Shown here one piece after another: positions 1 to 7,064 of a stretch of 38,020 nucleotides of DNA. Position 1 is the first letter of the stretch. The number at the start of each line of letters is the position of its first letter. The stretch comes from Patescibacteria group bacterium. Lineage in GTDB: Bacteria; Patescibacteriota; WWE3; UBA101185; UBA10185. Under the pieces are notes generated by a model. It was not told where the DNA came from, ran no database searches, and was given only the letters and a program-made list of their open reading frames with translations. A program made the position numbers and the translations under genes. The DNA is taken from the NCBI GenBank assembly GCA_016926555.1, contig JAFGOI010000005.1, forward strand, positions 1 to 38,020. Direction: 5' to 3'.

Positions 1-1564
1 AGTCTCCGATGCCCAGTCTTCCGGAGCCGTTATAATAGAACGAGTAGTTATCAAGGGATAAGCTTCCGGTAGACGCGATAAAGTATAGTCCGGCTTGGGG
101 AGTTGAACCTCCGACAGTTAGATTGTCTGTCTGAGAGGTAAGAGTAGTCATAGAACCAAGGTCGGCCCATTTAGAAGAACCTCCGCCGAGTATACTTATC
201 TGTTGATCTAGGTCGTCTAGAATATCTTGAAGCCTCGTGTTATCCGAGTTAGTGAGTTCATCGTATACGCCAATTAGATAAGCTCCCGAAGTCGTTGCTG
301 TTCCTGAATCTCCGATTCCTATACTGCCAATGTGCAGATCGTATCCGGTGGCAATGTAAGCGTTACCTGCTACATCCAGAGTGCCTTGCGGGGACGAAGT
401 TCCAATACCCAATCTATTATTCGCGCCGTTATAAAAGAAAGTGTAATTGTCTAAAGATAGGCTTCCCGTGGAGGTGTTTAAGTAGAAATCTGACGTGGTT
501 CCCGATCCACCCATTGCTACATGATCGCCAGTTGCTGTTAAATAAGATATTGTTCCCCCGTCAGTCCATAGGGATATACCTCCGCTGGCAATTGCAGTGT
601 CTAGATCATCCAAAACGTCTTGTACATTTGTAGCACTTGAATAGGTAAATTCATCATATACACCTATTAGATAGGCTCCGGATCCTGTTCCGGATGAAGT
701 TCCGTCAAGGCCCAGCCTTGATATCGGTTCATCCCACTCCGGCATGTCTCCATCCGAGAATAGTACGTATCCGCTTGAACCTATATTTAGAACGTCAAGC
801 GAGTCGCTTCCGTCGGCATATAGAATATCACCCTCGTCGTATGAGTCTAGTCCTGTTCCTCCGTATTCTGGAGCGATAATATCTCCTGACCAGGAAGTTA
901 CATTAGTTATGACTCCTCCGTCTATACCAAGTAGTGACCCCTCTGTGTCGTCAAGTGTCCCTAAGTCTATTCCACCCATTGCGCCAACCGTATTGTCATT
1001 AAGAAATCCTGTTACATCTCCTGTGAGTTCAAGACTATCTTCAAGTGTTGTTTTCGTTACAGCATTTATGGCACCCAAGTCGTTCATTATGGCGGTATCC
1101 CTAAATGTTAATGATGTGAGGTTTACCTCATTTGCAGTTGCGAGTCCTTCGAATGTTGACTCTCCCAGAACTGTGAGGGTTCCCTCTATACGCGCCGATT
1201 TAGCAAAAATAGTATCTTCTAAGAATTGAACGGGGTTTCTGAAGAATGTATCTAAATAAATATTCAGATCATATTCCTCGTTTGTATACGCGGCGAGTAC
1301 GTTTCCATCAGTTTTGCTATCAGATTTTTTTCTTGAGTCCGGATCAGAGGCGTCTGTATTTTCATCATCTTCATCTAATGTACTCTCTCTCACATTTGAC
1401 TCATTATATGCGTCTTTGACTTTAAGAGCTTGCTTAAATTGTGAAAATGTAAGAAGTGACAAAGAGGAGAATATTATGGAAAACACCAACAACCCCGCTA
1501 GGGCAGACTTTATGTCAGGCTTTTTAACACTCTCTTGGGCAAGAATTTTCATTTTTTCGAACAT
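1..1564 (-). CDS. Large repeat-containing surface protein, N-terminal part (runs off left edge)
   Basis: The minus-strand frame is open from the ATG at 1564 to base 2 with no stop, giving about 521 visible residues. The N-terminus has a cytoplasmic stretch and one hydrophobic segment (about residues 22-42, LAGLLVFSIIFSSLSLL), then an Asp/Glu/Ser-rich linker and a beta-rich repeat region. A block of about 131-132 residues occurs twice: it contains AYLIGVYDE, then a LDDLD stretch, then SLDNYxFxYNG followed by RLGIG. Such LGIG blocks are common in phage tail-fibre-like and S74-peptidase-terminated surface proteins of Patescibacteria. The C-terminus lies outside the window, so a self-cleaving chaperone domain cannot be checked. 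A -10-like TATAAT (1569-1574) lies four bases before ATG 1564; a second in-frame ATG is at 1552. The role is probably an anchored cell-surface fibre or adhesin (inference). Confidence 0.85.
   Translation of the reverse strand, partial: MFEKMKILAQESVKKPDIKSALAGLLVFSIIFSSLSLLTFSQFKQALKVKDAYNESNVRESTLDEDDENTDASDPDSRKKSDSKTDGNVLAAYTNEEYDLNIYLDTFFRNPVQFLEDTIFAKSARIEGTLTVLGESTFEGLATANEVNLTSLTFRDTAIMNDLGAINAVTKTTLEDSLELTGDVTGFLNDNTVGAMGGIDLGTLDDTEGSLLGIDGGVITNVTSWSGDIIAPEYGGTGLDSYDEGDILYADGSDSLDVLNIGSSGYVLFSDGDMPEWDEPISRLGLDGTSSGTGSGAYLIGVYDEFTYSSATNVQDVLDDLDTAIASGGISLWTDGGTISYLTATGDHVAMGGSGTTSDFYLNTSTGSLSLDNYTFFYNGANNRLGIGTSSPQGTLDVAGNAYIATGYDLHIGSIGIGDSGTATTSGAYLIGVYDELTNSDNTRLQDILDDLDQQISILGGGSSKWADLGSMTTLTSQTDNLTVGGSTPQAGLYFIASTGSLSLDNYSFYYNGSGRLGIGD
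181..290 (-). repeat. Surface-protein repeat block, copy 2 (AYLIGVYDE segment)
   Basis: This is the second copy of the 131-codon unit. It encodes AYLIGVYDEL followed by RLQDILDDLD. The differences from copy 1 are conservative substitutions, so the copies are diverged tandem modules and not a recent duplication. Confidence 0.75.
571..695 (-). repeat. Surface-protein repeat block, copy 1 (AYLIGVYDE segment)
   Basis: This part of the partial surface protein encodes AYLIGVYDEF, then NVQDVLDDLD. The same segment recurs about 393 bases further into the gene with a few substitutions. The downstream part of the unit (SLDNYTFFYNG followed by RLGIG, around 400-470) recurs at about 2-60. The period is therefore about 131 codons. 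Confidence 0.75.
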
Positions 1565-1568
1565 AAAA

Positions 1569-1574
1569 ATTATA
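1569..1574 (-). promoter_or_regulatory. -10 element of the left-edge surface protein
   Basis: On the minus strand a perfect TATAAT sits four bases before ATG 1564 and sixteen before ATG 1552. No convincing -35 is visible. If this is the active -10, translation may begin at 1552 on a very short leader. Confidence 0.45.
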
Positions 1575-1585
1575 TACGAAATTTA

Positions 1586-1615
1586 TTGAAATTTGTAGCA
1601 TTTATGCGGTAAACT
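1586..1615 (+). promoter_or_regulatory. Promoter of the gene starting at 1622
   Basis: TTGAAA (1586-1591), an 18-base spacer and TAAACT (1610-1615) are followed six bases later by the GTG start codon. Transcription would start at or next to the start codon, giving a leaderless mRNA. Confidence 0.5.
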
Positions 1616-1621
1616 GATACT

Positions 1622-2386
1622 GTGAAAAGAAAGGAAATTTTTACAATTCTTGCCCTTCTTTTTTTTGTTTTAGTAGCGGGTTATTTTCGAGTTGCAGCGT
1701 ATACAATCAGCTTTTCTATAGATATTGACCCAGAAACAACTCCGGCGGGGACTATAATTTCAATGGTTGAGAATGTATACAAACATTGTGATGAACCTTA
1801 CAGTAGAAATATTATTGGAGTTGTGACCGCGGATCCTGAAATTGCTCTAGTAGGGAAGACACAGGAGAGTTTTGTGCATATTGCATCTTTAGGAAATTCT
1901 CCTGTAAGGGTAACGGCTAAGAACGGTCCTATAAATGAAGGAGATTACGTGACTTCATCTGAAATACCAGGCGTTGGTATGAAAGCGACAGAATCTGGAA
2001 ATGTCATTGGTCGCGCATTGGAAAGTTATACACAGGAGGATCCAAGCCAAGAAGGTGTGATAATGGCTGCTTTAGATGTGAAGCAGGTGAGTATAGAGGC
2101 AAATTACTCGAGAAACTTGTTAACGTTGTTACAGAAAGGATCATCGGGGGTTGTGTTATATCCCCTCGAATCTCTTAGGTACTTGCTTGCAGCCGTGCTT
2201 GTTGGAGCTTCGTTTATACTTGGCCTGTTTTCGTTTACGAGGATCGCTATAAATAGTGTTCAAGCTATAGGAAGAAATCCTGTTGCGCATGAGTATATTA
2301 AAAGGGAAACTAGGTCCAGTTTTCAACTCACCACAATCGTAATTATCGCGGGGTTAGCAATCTCATATATAATATTGGCCATTTAA
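1622..2386 (+). CDS. Membrane-anchored protein with beta-rich domain and c-ring-like C-terminal hairpin
   Basis: The 254-residue protein starts at GTG 1622. Residues 6-28 form a signal anchor. Residues about 62-155 form an extracellular beta-rich domain with the motif [13 protein letters not shown] and then [18 protein letters not shown] recall this pattern from many Patescibacteria surface proteins, where it follows repeat regions. Two C-terminal membrane segments (about 184-212 and 233-254) are joined by a loop [15 protein letters not shown]. That loop and the glycine/alanine pattern resemble the hairpin of F-type ATP synthase subunit c, but the acidic ion-binding residue expected in helix two is absent ([14 protein letters not shown]). 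A rotor function is therefore unlikely, and the similarity may be structural only. It is divergent from the left-edge surface protein, so the two may form one surface system. The function is unknown. Confidence 0.8.
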   Translation: MKRKEIFTILALLFFVLVAGYFRVAAYTISFSIDIDPETTPAGTIISMVENVYKHCDEPYSRNIIGVVTADPEIALVGKTQESFVHIASLGNSPVRVTAKNGPINEGDYVTSSEIPGVGMKATESGNVIGRALESYTQEDPSQEGVIMAALDVKQVSIEANYSRNLLTLLQKGSSGVVLYPLESLRYLLAAVLVGASFILGLFSFTRIAINSVQAIGRNPVAHEYIKRETRSSFQLTTIVIIAGLAISYIILAI

Positions 2387-2757
2387 CTTTTCCATAGGCC
2401 GTGTACGTTGCAGTACTCCCTCAAACTAATGATATTTTCCTCGATATGAAAGGATGCTTCTGCGGGCTCCCCAGGTTTTAGGTATGCCCTGTACGTTTTT
2501 TCCTCTGTTATAACTTCTATCCATTCAATGTAGTGCTCGGTTTCCATGGGGTGGGGAACGGAACCTACTTTCACTAAAATCCCATGTTCAGTATTTTCCA
2601 TGACGGGAACATGTTTTTCTAAGCCTTTATCCTGGGTTTTTTCCTCGAGTAATTCCATTGGTTTTCCACAGCATACAAGTTGACCCCCTCCTACGTGAAT
2701 TACTTCAACCATATTTCCGCAGATACTGCATTTATATATTTGATTTCTTTTTAACAT
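2383..2757 (-). CDS. dfx: Desulfoferrodoxin / superoxide reductase (class I, two-iron)
   Basis: This 124-residue cytoplasmic enzyme reduces superoxide to hydrogen peroxide without making oxygen, as used by anaerobes. The N-terminal desulforedoxin domain has the rubredoxin-like iron ligands C10, C13, C29 and C30. The C-terminal neelaredoxin domain has the catalytic iron set H49 (in EKHVP), H69, H75, C116 and H119, with E47 and K48 beside the site. Length and motif order match complete class I enzymes, so both iron centres should be present. A purine-rich AAAGGGG lies upstream of the ATG at 2757. The stop overlaps the end of the convergent gene by four bases. It is the last gene of the minus-strand group and implies exposure to oxygen in an otherwise anaerobic or microaerobic cell. 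Confidence 0.95.
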   Translation of the reverse strand: MLKRNQIYKCSICGNMVEVIHVGGGQLVCCGKPMELLEEKTQDKGLEKHVPVMENTEHGILVKVGSVPHPMETEHYIEWIEVITEEKTYRAYLKPGEPAEASFHIEENIISLREYCNVHGLWKS

Positions 2758-2797
2758 ATAATGCCCCTTTCTTAATTAATATATTTTGCAATTGCAA

Positions 2798-3703
2798 TTA
2801 ATTTTCCACATCTAATTCCGTATTTTCTTCTACTTCTCGTGGTATCAGCTCACGGTTATTTTGTACACTTTTCAACGATTCCTGAATTGTATCACCTCTA
2901 AAGTGATATAAAACTTCTGCGAGAGAAAGGTATCTAAGCTTGGTCTCTTTTGAAGGAATATAATAGAGATGTAAAGCGTCGACAATATCCCTAACAGATT
3001 CTATTTGATGTACCATTTCGTCGGTTGAAATATTTAATTTGTTAGGAGGATGTACTGAAATTTGTGTCATGATGTATAGATATGGATTTTTGCCTCGTAG
3101 CTTTTCTACTAAACTGGTTACTTTTTCTGTGTAGTCCGTATCGTTTTGATAAAAATCGGTTTTAAGTAGTATGAACCTTGTGTATTTAAGGTACCACGTG
3201 TCCTCTGATTCTAACTGGGATTTAGTAGGTGAATACCCCAGAATTATTTTATATTTTTTAGCTAGTTTATATGCTGTTTTCATAAATTCTTCGATTGATA
3301 CACCCGACTGTTTTTTCGAAATTCTGTCTTCAAAAGGCATGTTGAAGTCACTTTCCTGGGGAGTATATATTATCAATGTAGAGTCGATTTCTTGCGCCAA
3401 TATAAAGTAATTCTCGATGTTCTTGTAATGGGAATCGTTGAGAATGATGTATTTGTTAGGTGTGGTTAGCTTATCAAAAACACCATTTTCTATATATTCG
3501 GGTTCTGCCATTATGAAGTCCTGTTCTTTTGAGAAGTGGTTGAAGAAGCTCGTTTCAAACTTTGTATGAGTACTTATTCCAAATGGAAGATCATCATATC
3601 TTTTTATTTCGTATGAAAATTCACGTATTTTTGAGAGGTACATTGTTACTGCGGATATAACAAGAGTTACACCAACGATAAAACACAGCTTATGTTTTTC
3701 CAT
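2798..3703 (-). CDS. Membrane-anchored protein of unknown function
   Basis: I chose the ATG at 3703 (MEKHKLCFIVG) and not the one at 3721, because a perfect TATAAT (3710-3715) lies between them, six bases before 3703. The protein has 301 residues. One N-terminal transmembrane helix (about residues 5-24) is followed by a soluble alpha/beta domain presumably outside the membrane. Alternating hydrophobic strands (YIILND, STLIIYTPQ, KIILGYSP, YLYIMTQIS, VDALHLYYIPS) and intervening helices look like a TIM-barrel or Rossmann-type fold, possibly a degenerate glycoside hydrolase, but I see no catalytic signature. It sits between dfx and another anchored protein on the same strand. Confidence 0.75.
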   Translation of the reverse strand: MEKHKLCFIVGVTLVISAVTMYLSKIREFSYEIKRYDDLPFGISTHTKFETSFFNHFSKEQDFIMAEPEYIENGVFDKLTTPNKYIILNDSHYKNIENYFILAQEIDSTLIIYTPQESDFNMPFEDRISKKQSGVSIEEFMKTAYKLAKKYKIILGYSPTKSQLESEDTWYLKYTRFILLKTDFYQNDTDYTEKVTSLVEKLRGKNPYLYIMTQISVHPPNKLNISTDEMVHQIESVRDIVDALHLYYIPSKETKLRYLSLAEVLYHFRGDTIQESLKSVQNNRELIPREVEENTELDVEN

Positions 3704-3709
3704 CGTAAT

Positions 3710-3715
3710 ATTATA
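3710..3715 (-). promoter_or_regulatory. -10 element for the gene starting at 3703
   Basis: A perfect TATAAT on the minus strand sits six bases before ATG 3703. No strong -35 is visible. It lies inside the longer reading frame that starts at 3721, which argues against that longer start. Confidence 0.6.
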
Positions 3716-3757
3716 GACCATTATGGTAACAGGAACATGTGCTAGTGTTCAGGCTTA

Positions 3758-4528
3758 CTATTGCTGTATGAGTGGAAAATTATTTTTATTTAGTACTAGG
3801 GACTTCGCTATCTCTTTGATAATATTTCGCTGGTCAAGGTTTTCGTAGTGTGCACTAAATCTTCCTAAGTAGGTAGAATTTTCTGTGGGTTCAAAATTAA
3901 TCCTAAGTTCCATATAGTTTGCTCCGATATCTCGTAGACGTTCTTCACTTCCCCCATAGCTTTCAAAGGAGTTAATATCTATTGGTTCTAACCCTCCATA
4001 ATCTAATACATCATAGCAGGATGAATTAGCGCACAAGCTTCCCCCTCCTCCGGAGTCAAACGAGATGTAAACATGAAAATCGGGATTATCTTCATAAGTA
4101 ACTTCATAAATATCGAAAATTGAGGAAATTATTCCCTGTTCTTCTTTAACAACCTTATTAATTGAAAGATCAGCAGGATGTTCCAAGGTATATATTCCTT
4201 CAGGGTGAGTGAATGTTCGCCAACTGTTTTTTGTTGCCAACATATTTGAAAAAGGCGTATCGTCGCGATTCAGCAGAGTTAATATATGATTTCTTACTAA
4301 TAAGTCAGTGTTAAGGGTTGTATTATCCTGTGTACTGGTATTGCTGTTTTTAGCAACTTCTTCTTTAGTAACTTTAGTTTCCGGTATTAGTAAAATTTGT
4401 TTTCTTAATAGAAAATATGCGAATAAGACGGAACCAACTATTAGTATTTGTGTAAGTAGTATTCCCGACAGTAAAAATATAAAGAAGGAGCTATTTGTTT
4501 CGGGGCTTTTTTTATTAGCTTCTTTCAC
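3758..4528 (-). CDS. Anchored extracytoplasmic protein, PsbP-like pattern
   Basis: The protein has 256 residues. A transmembrane helix at about residues 16-42 is followed by a polar linker and a globular domain from about residue 100. That domain begins WRTFTHPEGIYTLEHPADL, the kind of motif seen in PsbP-like or related domains that are frequent in anchored Patescibacteria proteins. Two cysteines (in CANSSC) may form a disulfide in the extracellular domain. The ATG overlaps the stop of the upstream DUF6498-like gene by four bases (ATGA), so the two are translationally coupled. The function is unknown and the family assignment is tentative. Confidence 0.75.
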   Translation of the reverse strand: MKEANKKSPETNSSFFIFLLSGILLTQILIVGSVLFAYFLLRKQILLIPETKVTKEEVAKNSNTSTQDNTTLNTDLLVRNHILTLLNRDDTPFSNMLATKNSWRTFTHPEGIYTLEHPADLSINKVVKEEQGIISSIFDIYEVTYEDNPDFHVYISFDSGGGGSLCANSSCYDVLDYGGLEPIDINSFESYGGSEERLRDIGANYMELRINFEPTENSTYLGRFSAHYENLDQRNIIKEIAKSLVLNKNNFPLIQQ

Positions 4529-5223
4529 AAAGTTATTTTACCATCCTTTGCGGATGAATATATAAGCCTTTCTCTTATATGTGCATTTAGATCAAGGACT
4601 ATCTTAAGGAGAATCATAAACACAAGCATTATCGTTGATCTTTGAAAAAGAAAAAACGCGAATCCCCCAAATATTAGACTAAAATGCATTACTGCAACTC
4701 TTTTATAAGGGTTTGTTGTGATATTATCCCAGCCAGCCATTCGGTATTCCTTTTTTCCTATGTAGTTGAAGATAAAAGATAAACCATGACTTATAAAAAG
4801 GAAAATAATTCCTGGTGAAACAAGATTGAGATATTGAAAAAGAGATTGAATATCCGCCCCTTGTGTATAGTCGGTAAAGAAGAATGAGCTGAGAAAAATA
4901 CCATGTACTAGCATAAACCCTCCAAAATGCAGTACAAAGAAGGGTATTACAAACAGTTTCAGAATTGAAGTAATAATAAAATTACTAAAAACAACCTTTG
5001 GTTTGTATTTGATTTTAGCCTTACCTAGCGGGTGTAAATTCCAAATTAAGAGTGTTTTCAGAAGCATATAAACACCGATTACACCTGTTTCTGCCCAAAA
5101 TAAAGCGAGTATACTTCTCACGTCCCAATTGAGAAATATTACACCATATATGGGATATAAGTTGGATAGAATAAGAAAAAATGATGACTTATATTTATTT
5201 AAGTATCTAAAATTAAAATTCAT
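4525..5223 (-). CDS. DUF6498-like polytopic membrane protein
   Basis: The 232-residue protein has about six hydrophobic segments. The first region (LSNLYPIYGVIFLNWD, then LALFWAETGVIGVYML) matches the pattern I associate with DUF6498, including the conserved aromatic-E-glycine-x-x-G stretch of helix two. The function of that family is unknown. Its -10 (TATAAT, 5232-5237) lies eight bases before the ATG, so it is probably first in a transcription unit with the overlapping gene at 3758-4528. Confidence 0.75.
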   Translation of the reverse strand: MNFNFRYLNKYKSSFFLILSNLYPIYGVIFLNWDVRSILALFWAETGVIGVYMLLKTLLIWNLHPLGKAKIKYKPKVVFSNFIITSILKLFVIPFFVLHFGGFMLVHGIFLSSFFFTDYTQGADIQSLFQYLNLVSPGIIFLFISHGLSFIFNYIGKKEYRMAGWDNITTNPYKRVAVMHFSLIFGGFAFFLFQRSTIMLVFMILLKIVLDLNAHIRERLIYSSAKDGKITL

Positions 5224-5231
5224 TGTTTAAA

Positions 5232-5237
5232 ATTATA
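5232..5237 (-). promoter_or_regulatory. -10 element of the DUF6498-like gene
   Basis: A perfect minus-strand TATAAT ends eight bases before ATG 5223; a second overlapping copy lies at 5237-5242. No clear -35 is seen. Confidence 0.5.
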
Positions 5238-5280
5238 TTATATTTCCATATACTCTTTTTAGCGGAGTATATAGAGCTAG

Positions 5281-5309
5281 TTGACATATTGTAAGTTGCT
5301 TGGTACATT
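5281..5309 (+). promoter_or_regulatory. Promoter of the small gene at 5321
   Basis: A consensus -35 TTGACA (5281-5286), a 17-base spacer and TACATT (5304-5309) precede ATG 5321 by eleven bases. The promoter overlaps an alternative TTG start at 5300, which is therefore unlikely to be the start codon. Confidence 0.65.
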
Positions 5310-5320
5310 TTTGGGTATAT

Positions 5321-5521
5321 ATGAATCAGGATGATAGGAAGGAAGAAGTCGATAAATTCTTTGAACGGCACCCGGAATTGGAGAGGTTTGCATTAACTGA
5401 ATCTCAGACAAAGACTATTGAGGTGTATGTAAGAGAGATTCTTGAGGAGAAGTTTAAAAAAGTGTTTTTAAACGGGATAGGGTACGCTTTGGCAAAATTT
5501 AAAGAGGAATCTAAAGGTTAG
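5321..5521 (+). CDS. Small helical protein, unknown
   Basis: The 66-residue protein begins MNQDDRKEEVDKFFERHPE. The ATG at 5321 is preferred because the promoter covers the alternative TTG at 5300. It is highly charged and predicted to be all-helical with no membrane segment; a hydrophobic patch lies near the C-terminus (VFLNGIGYALAKF). I do not recognise a family. It is eleven bases upstream of another small gene on the same strand, and the two are probably co-transcribed. Confidence 0.6.
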   Translation: MNQDDRKEEVDKFFERHPELERFALTESQTKTIEVYVREILEEKFKKVFLNGIGYALAKFKEESKG

Positions 5522-5532
5522 TTTGTAATTAT

Positions 5533-5775
5533 ATGCCATCAGCAGGACCAAGGTCACAATCATCCATAGAATTTAATCTTATGTTTGGGGAGTGGGAACA
5601 AGAGGGGAAGCCCGATTTGGAGACTGCTTACAATGCAGCTTCGGAGGCTTATACTGATTTGAGTATCGAGCAACGTCAAGCAAACGAAGCCGTAGCTAGA
5701 GAAGTAGCGGCGAGAAGTACCGACGCATTTGTACAAGGTCTACGAGCTTTACTTGGGGATCCTGAGGGTAAATAA
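5533..5775 (+). CDS. Small soluble protein, unknown
   Basis: The 80-residue protein starts MPSAGPRSQSSIEFNLMFG. It is acidic, alanine-rich and helical in its second half (RQANEAVAREVAARS), with no signal peptide. It follows the small gene at 5321-5521 in the same orientation. No family is recognised. The 146 bases after it, up to the GH130 gene, contain no clear terminator or RNA gene. Confidence 0.55.
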   Translation: MPSAGPRSQSSIEFNLMFGEWEQEGKPDLETAYNAASEAYTDLSIEQRQANEAVAREVAARSTDAFVQGLRALLGDPEGK

Positions 5776-5921
5776 AAAACCTTCGGAAATTCTTTAGATT
5801 GAGGCGCGAATAATTACCCAAAAAAGATGAAAGTAAGTTCTATAGTATTTTAAGCCCCCTTACCCTGTAGTAACAACGATTAAGCATCTATTCATTTTTT
5901 TATTAGTGTGCTACCATTAAA

Positions 5922-7064
5922 ATGCGAATTCGAAAAAAAGTTAAAATGACTGCCTTATTTAACAAAATTCTTGAGTTTATTAGAAGGATTTTCTTTCGGG
6001 ACTATTACAAAAAAACGCCCAGGAAAAAGAGAAAACCCGTTGAAGCTGTTGTCTCGCTTAAATTTGCGAAATACACTAATAACCCCGTTATTTCCCCGAA
6101 TGAAGAAAACCACTGGGAAGCTTGGCAGACTTTCAACCCCGGAGTGGTTCAGCTGGATGATGATAGAATACATTTTGTTTATAGAGCGATAGGCAGAGAT
6201 GGACTATCTCGTTTAGGTTATGCAAATTCATCTGACGGATATGAAATTCAGGAGAGGCATCCTGAACCTATTTTTTCACATAACACGATAGTGTCTAAAT
6301 ATACCGTATTTTCGATGGAATCCGGAGGGAGTTGGGGCGGTTGTGAAGATCCCAGACTGGTCCGCGTTGAAGGAGAGGATGTTATTTACATGACTTACAC
6401 GGCTTGTGATGCGGGGCTTAGGATGGCTCTGACTTCTATAAAAGTTCAGGATTTTTTGGATAAAGTTTGGAATTGGACTCCTCCGAAATTGGTTTCACCC
6501 CCCGGGGAGGTACATAAAAACTGGGTTATATTTCCCGAGAAAATAAATGGTAAGTATGCGGTTCTTCATAGTATTAACCCTGAAATATCGATAGAGTATC
6601 TCGATAACTTGGAATTTAAAGACAGTAAATATATTATAAGCCTATATGGTGGCGCAAAAGCTCCAAAAGATAGATGGGACAACTGGATTAGAGGAGCCGG
6701 ACCCCCACCGATTAAAACAAAAGAAGGTTGGTTGCTTTTCTATCATGCGATGGATATGAGAGATCCTGGTCGTTATAAGGTCGGTGCGTTGTTGTTAGAT
6801 TTAAAAGATCCGACAAAGGTATTGCATAGAGCTAAATCGCCTGTTTTGGAACCGGATCAGTGTTATGAAAATAGCGGTTTTAAACCGGGAGTCGTATATG
6901 CCGTTGGATCCGCGGTTGTTGGCGGAACGTTGTTTCTCTACTATGGCGCTTCGGACAGTTATATTTGTGTGGCTCATACAAACTTGAATGAATTTCTTAA
7001 GGAGTTATTAAAGGATAAAGGGAAGAAGTTAACGCTTGAACCTGTCGAGAAGGACGTAGTATGA
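5922..7064 (+). CDS. GH130-family mannoside phosphorylase / beta-mannosidase
   Basis: The 380-residue protein has a basic N-terminal extension (about residues 1-45) and then a five-bladed-propeller GH130 domain. Visible motifs are NPVISP, FNPGVVQ, FVYRAIGRDG and GGCEDPR with D143, the position of the acidic catalytic residue in this family as I recall it, then FPEK, GPPPIKT, GWLLFYHA and YGASD. GH130 enzymes phosphorolyse or hydrolyse beta-mannosides such as Man-beta-1,4-Glc or beta-1,2-mannans. I cannot tell which from sequence alone. There is no signal peptide, so it acts in the cytoplasm. Its stop overlaps the start of the tandem GH130 gene by four bases. An alternative ATG lies at 5946, and neither start has a clear ribosome site. 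Confidence 0.9.
   Translation: MRIRKKVKMTALFNKILEFIRRIFFRDYYKKTPRKKRKPVEAVVSLKFAKYTNNPVISPNEENHWEAWQTFNPGVVQLDDDRIHFVYRAIGRDGLSRLGYANSSDGYEIQERHPEPIFSHNTIVSKYTVFSMESGGSWGGCEDPRLVRVEGEDVIYMTYTACDAGLRMALTSIKVQDFLDKVWNWTPPKLVSPPGEVHKNWVIFPEKINGKYAVLHSINPEISIEYLDNLEFKDSKYIISLYGGAKAPKDRWDNWIRGAGPPPIKTKEGWLLFYHAMDMRDPGRYKVGALLLDLKDPTKVLHRAKSPVLEPDQCYENSGFKPGVVYAVGSAVVGGTLFLYYGASDSYICVAHTNLNEFLKELLKDKGKKLTLEPVEKDVV

Noticed and set aside
295-1589. Plus-strand ORFs over the left edge
   Set aside because: They are antisense shadows of the long minus-strand repeat protein, have Ser/Pro/Arg-rich biased composition and no recognisable motif.
5300-5320. TTG start of the small gene at 5321
   Set aside because: It overlaps the TTGACA-17-TACATT promoter.
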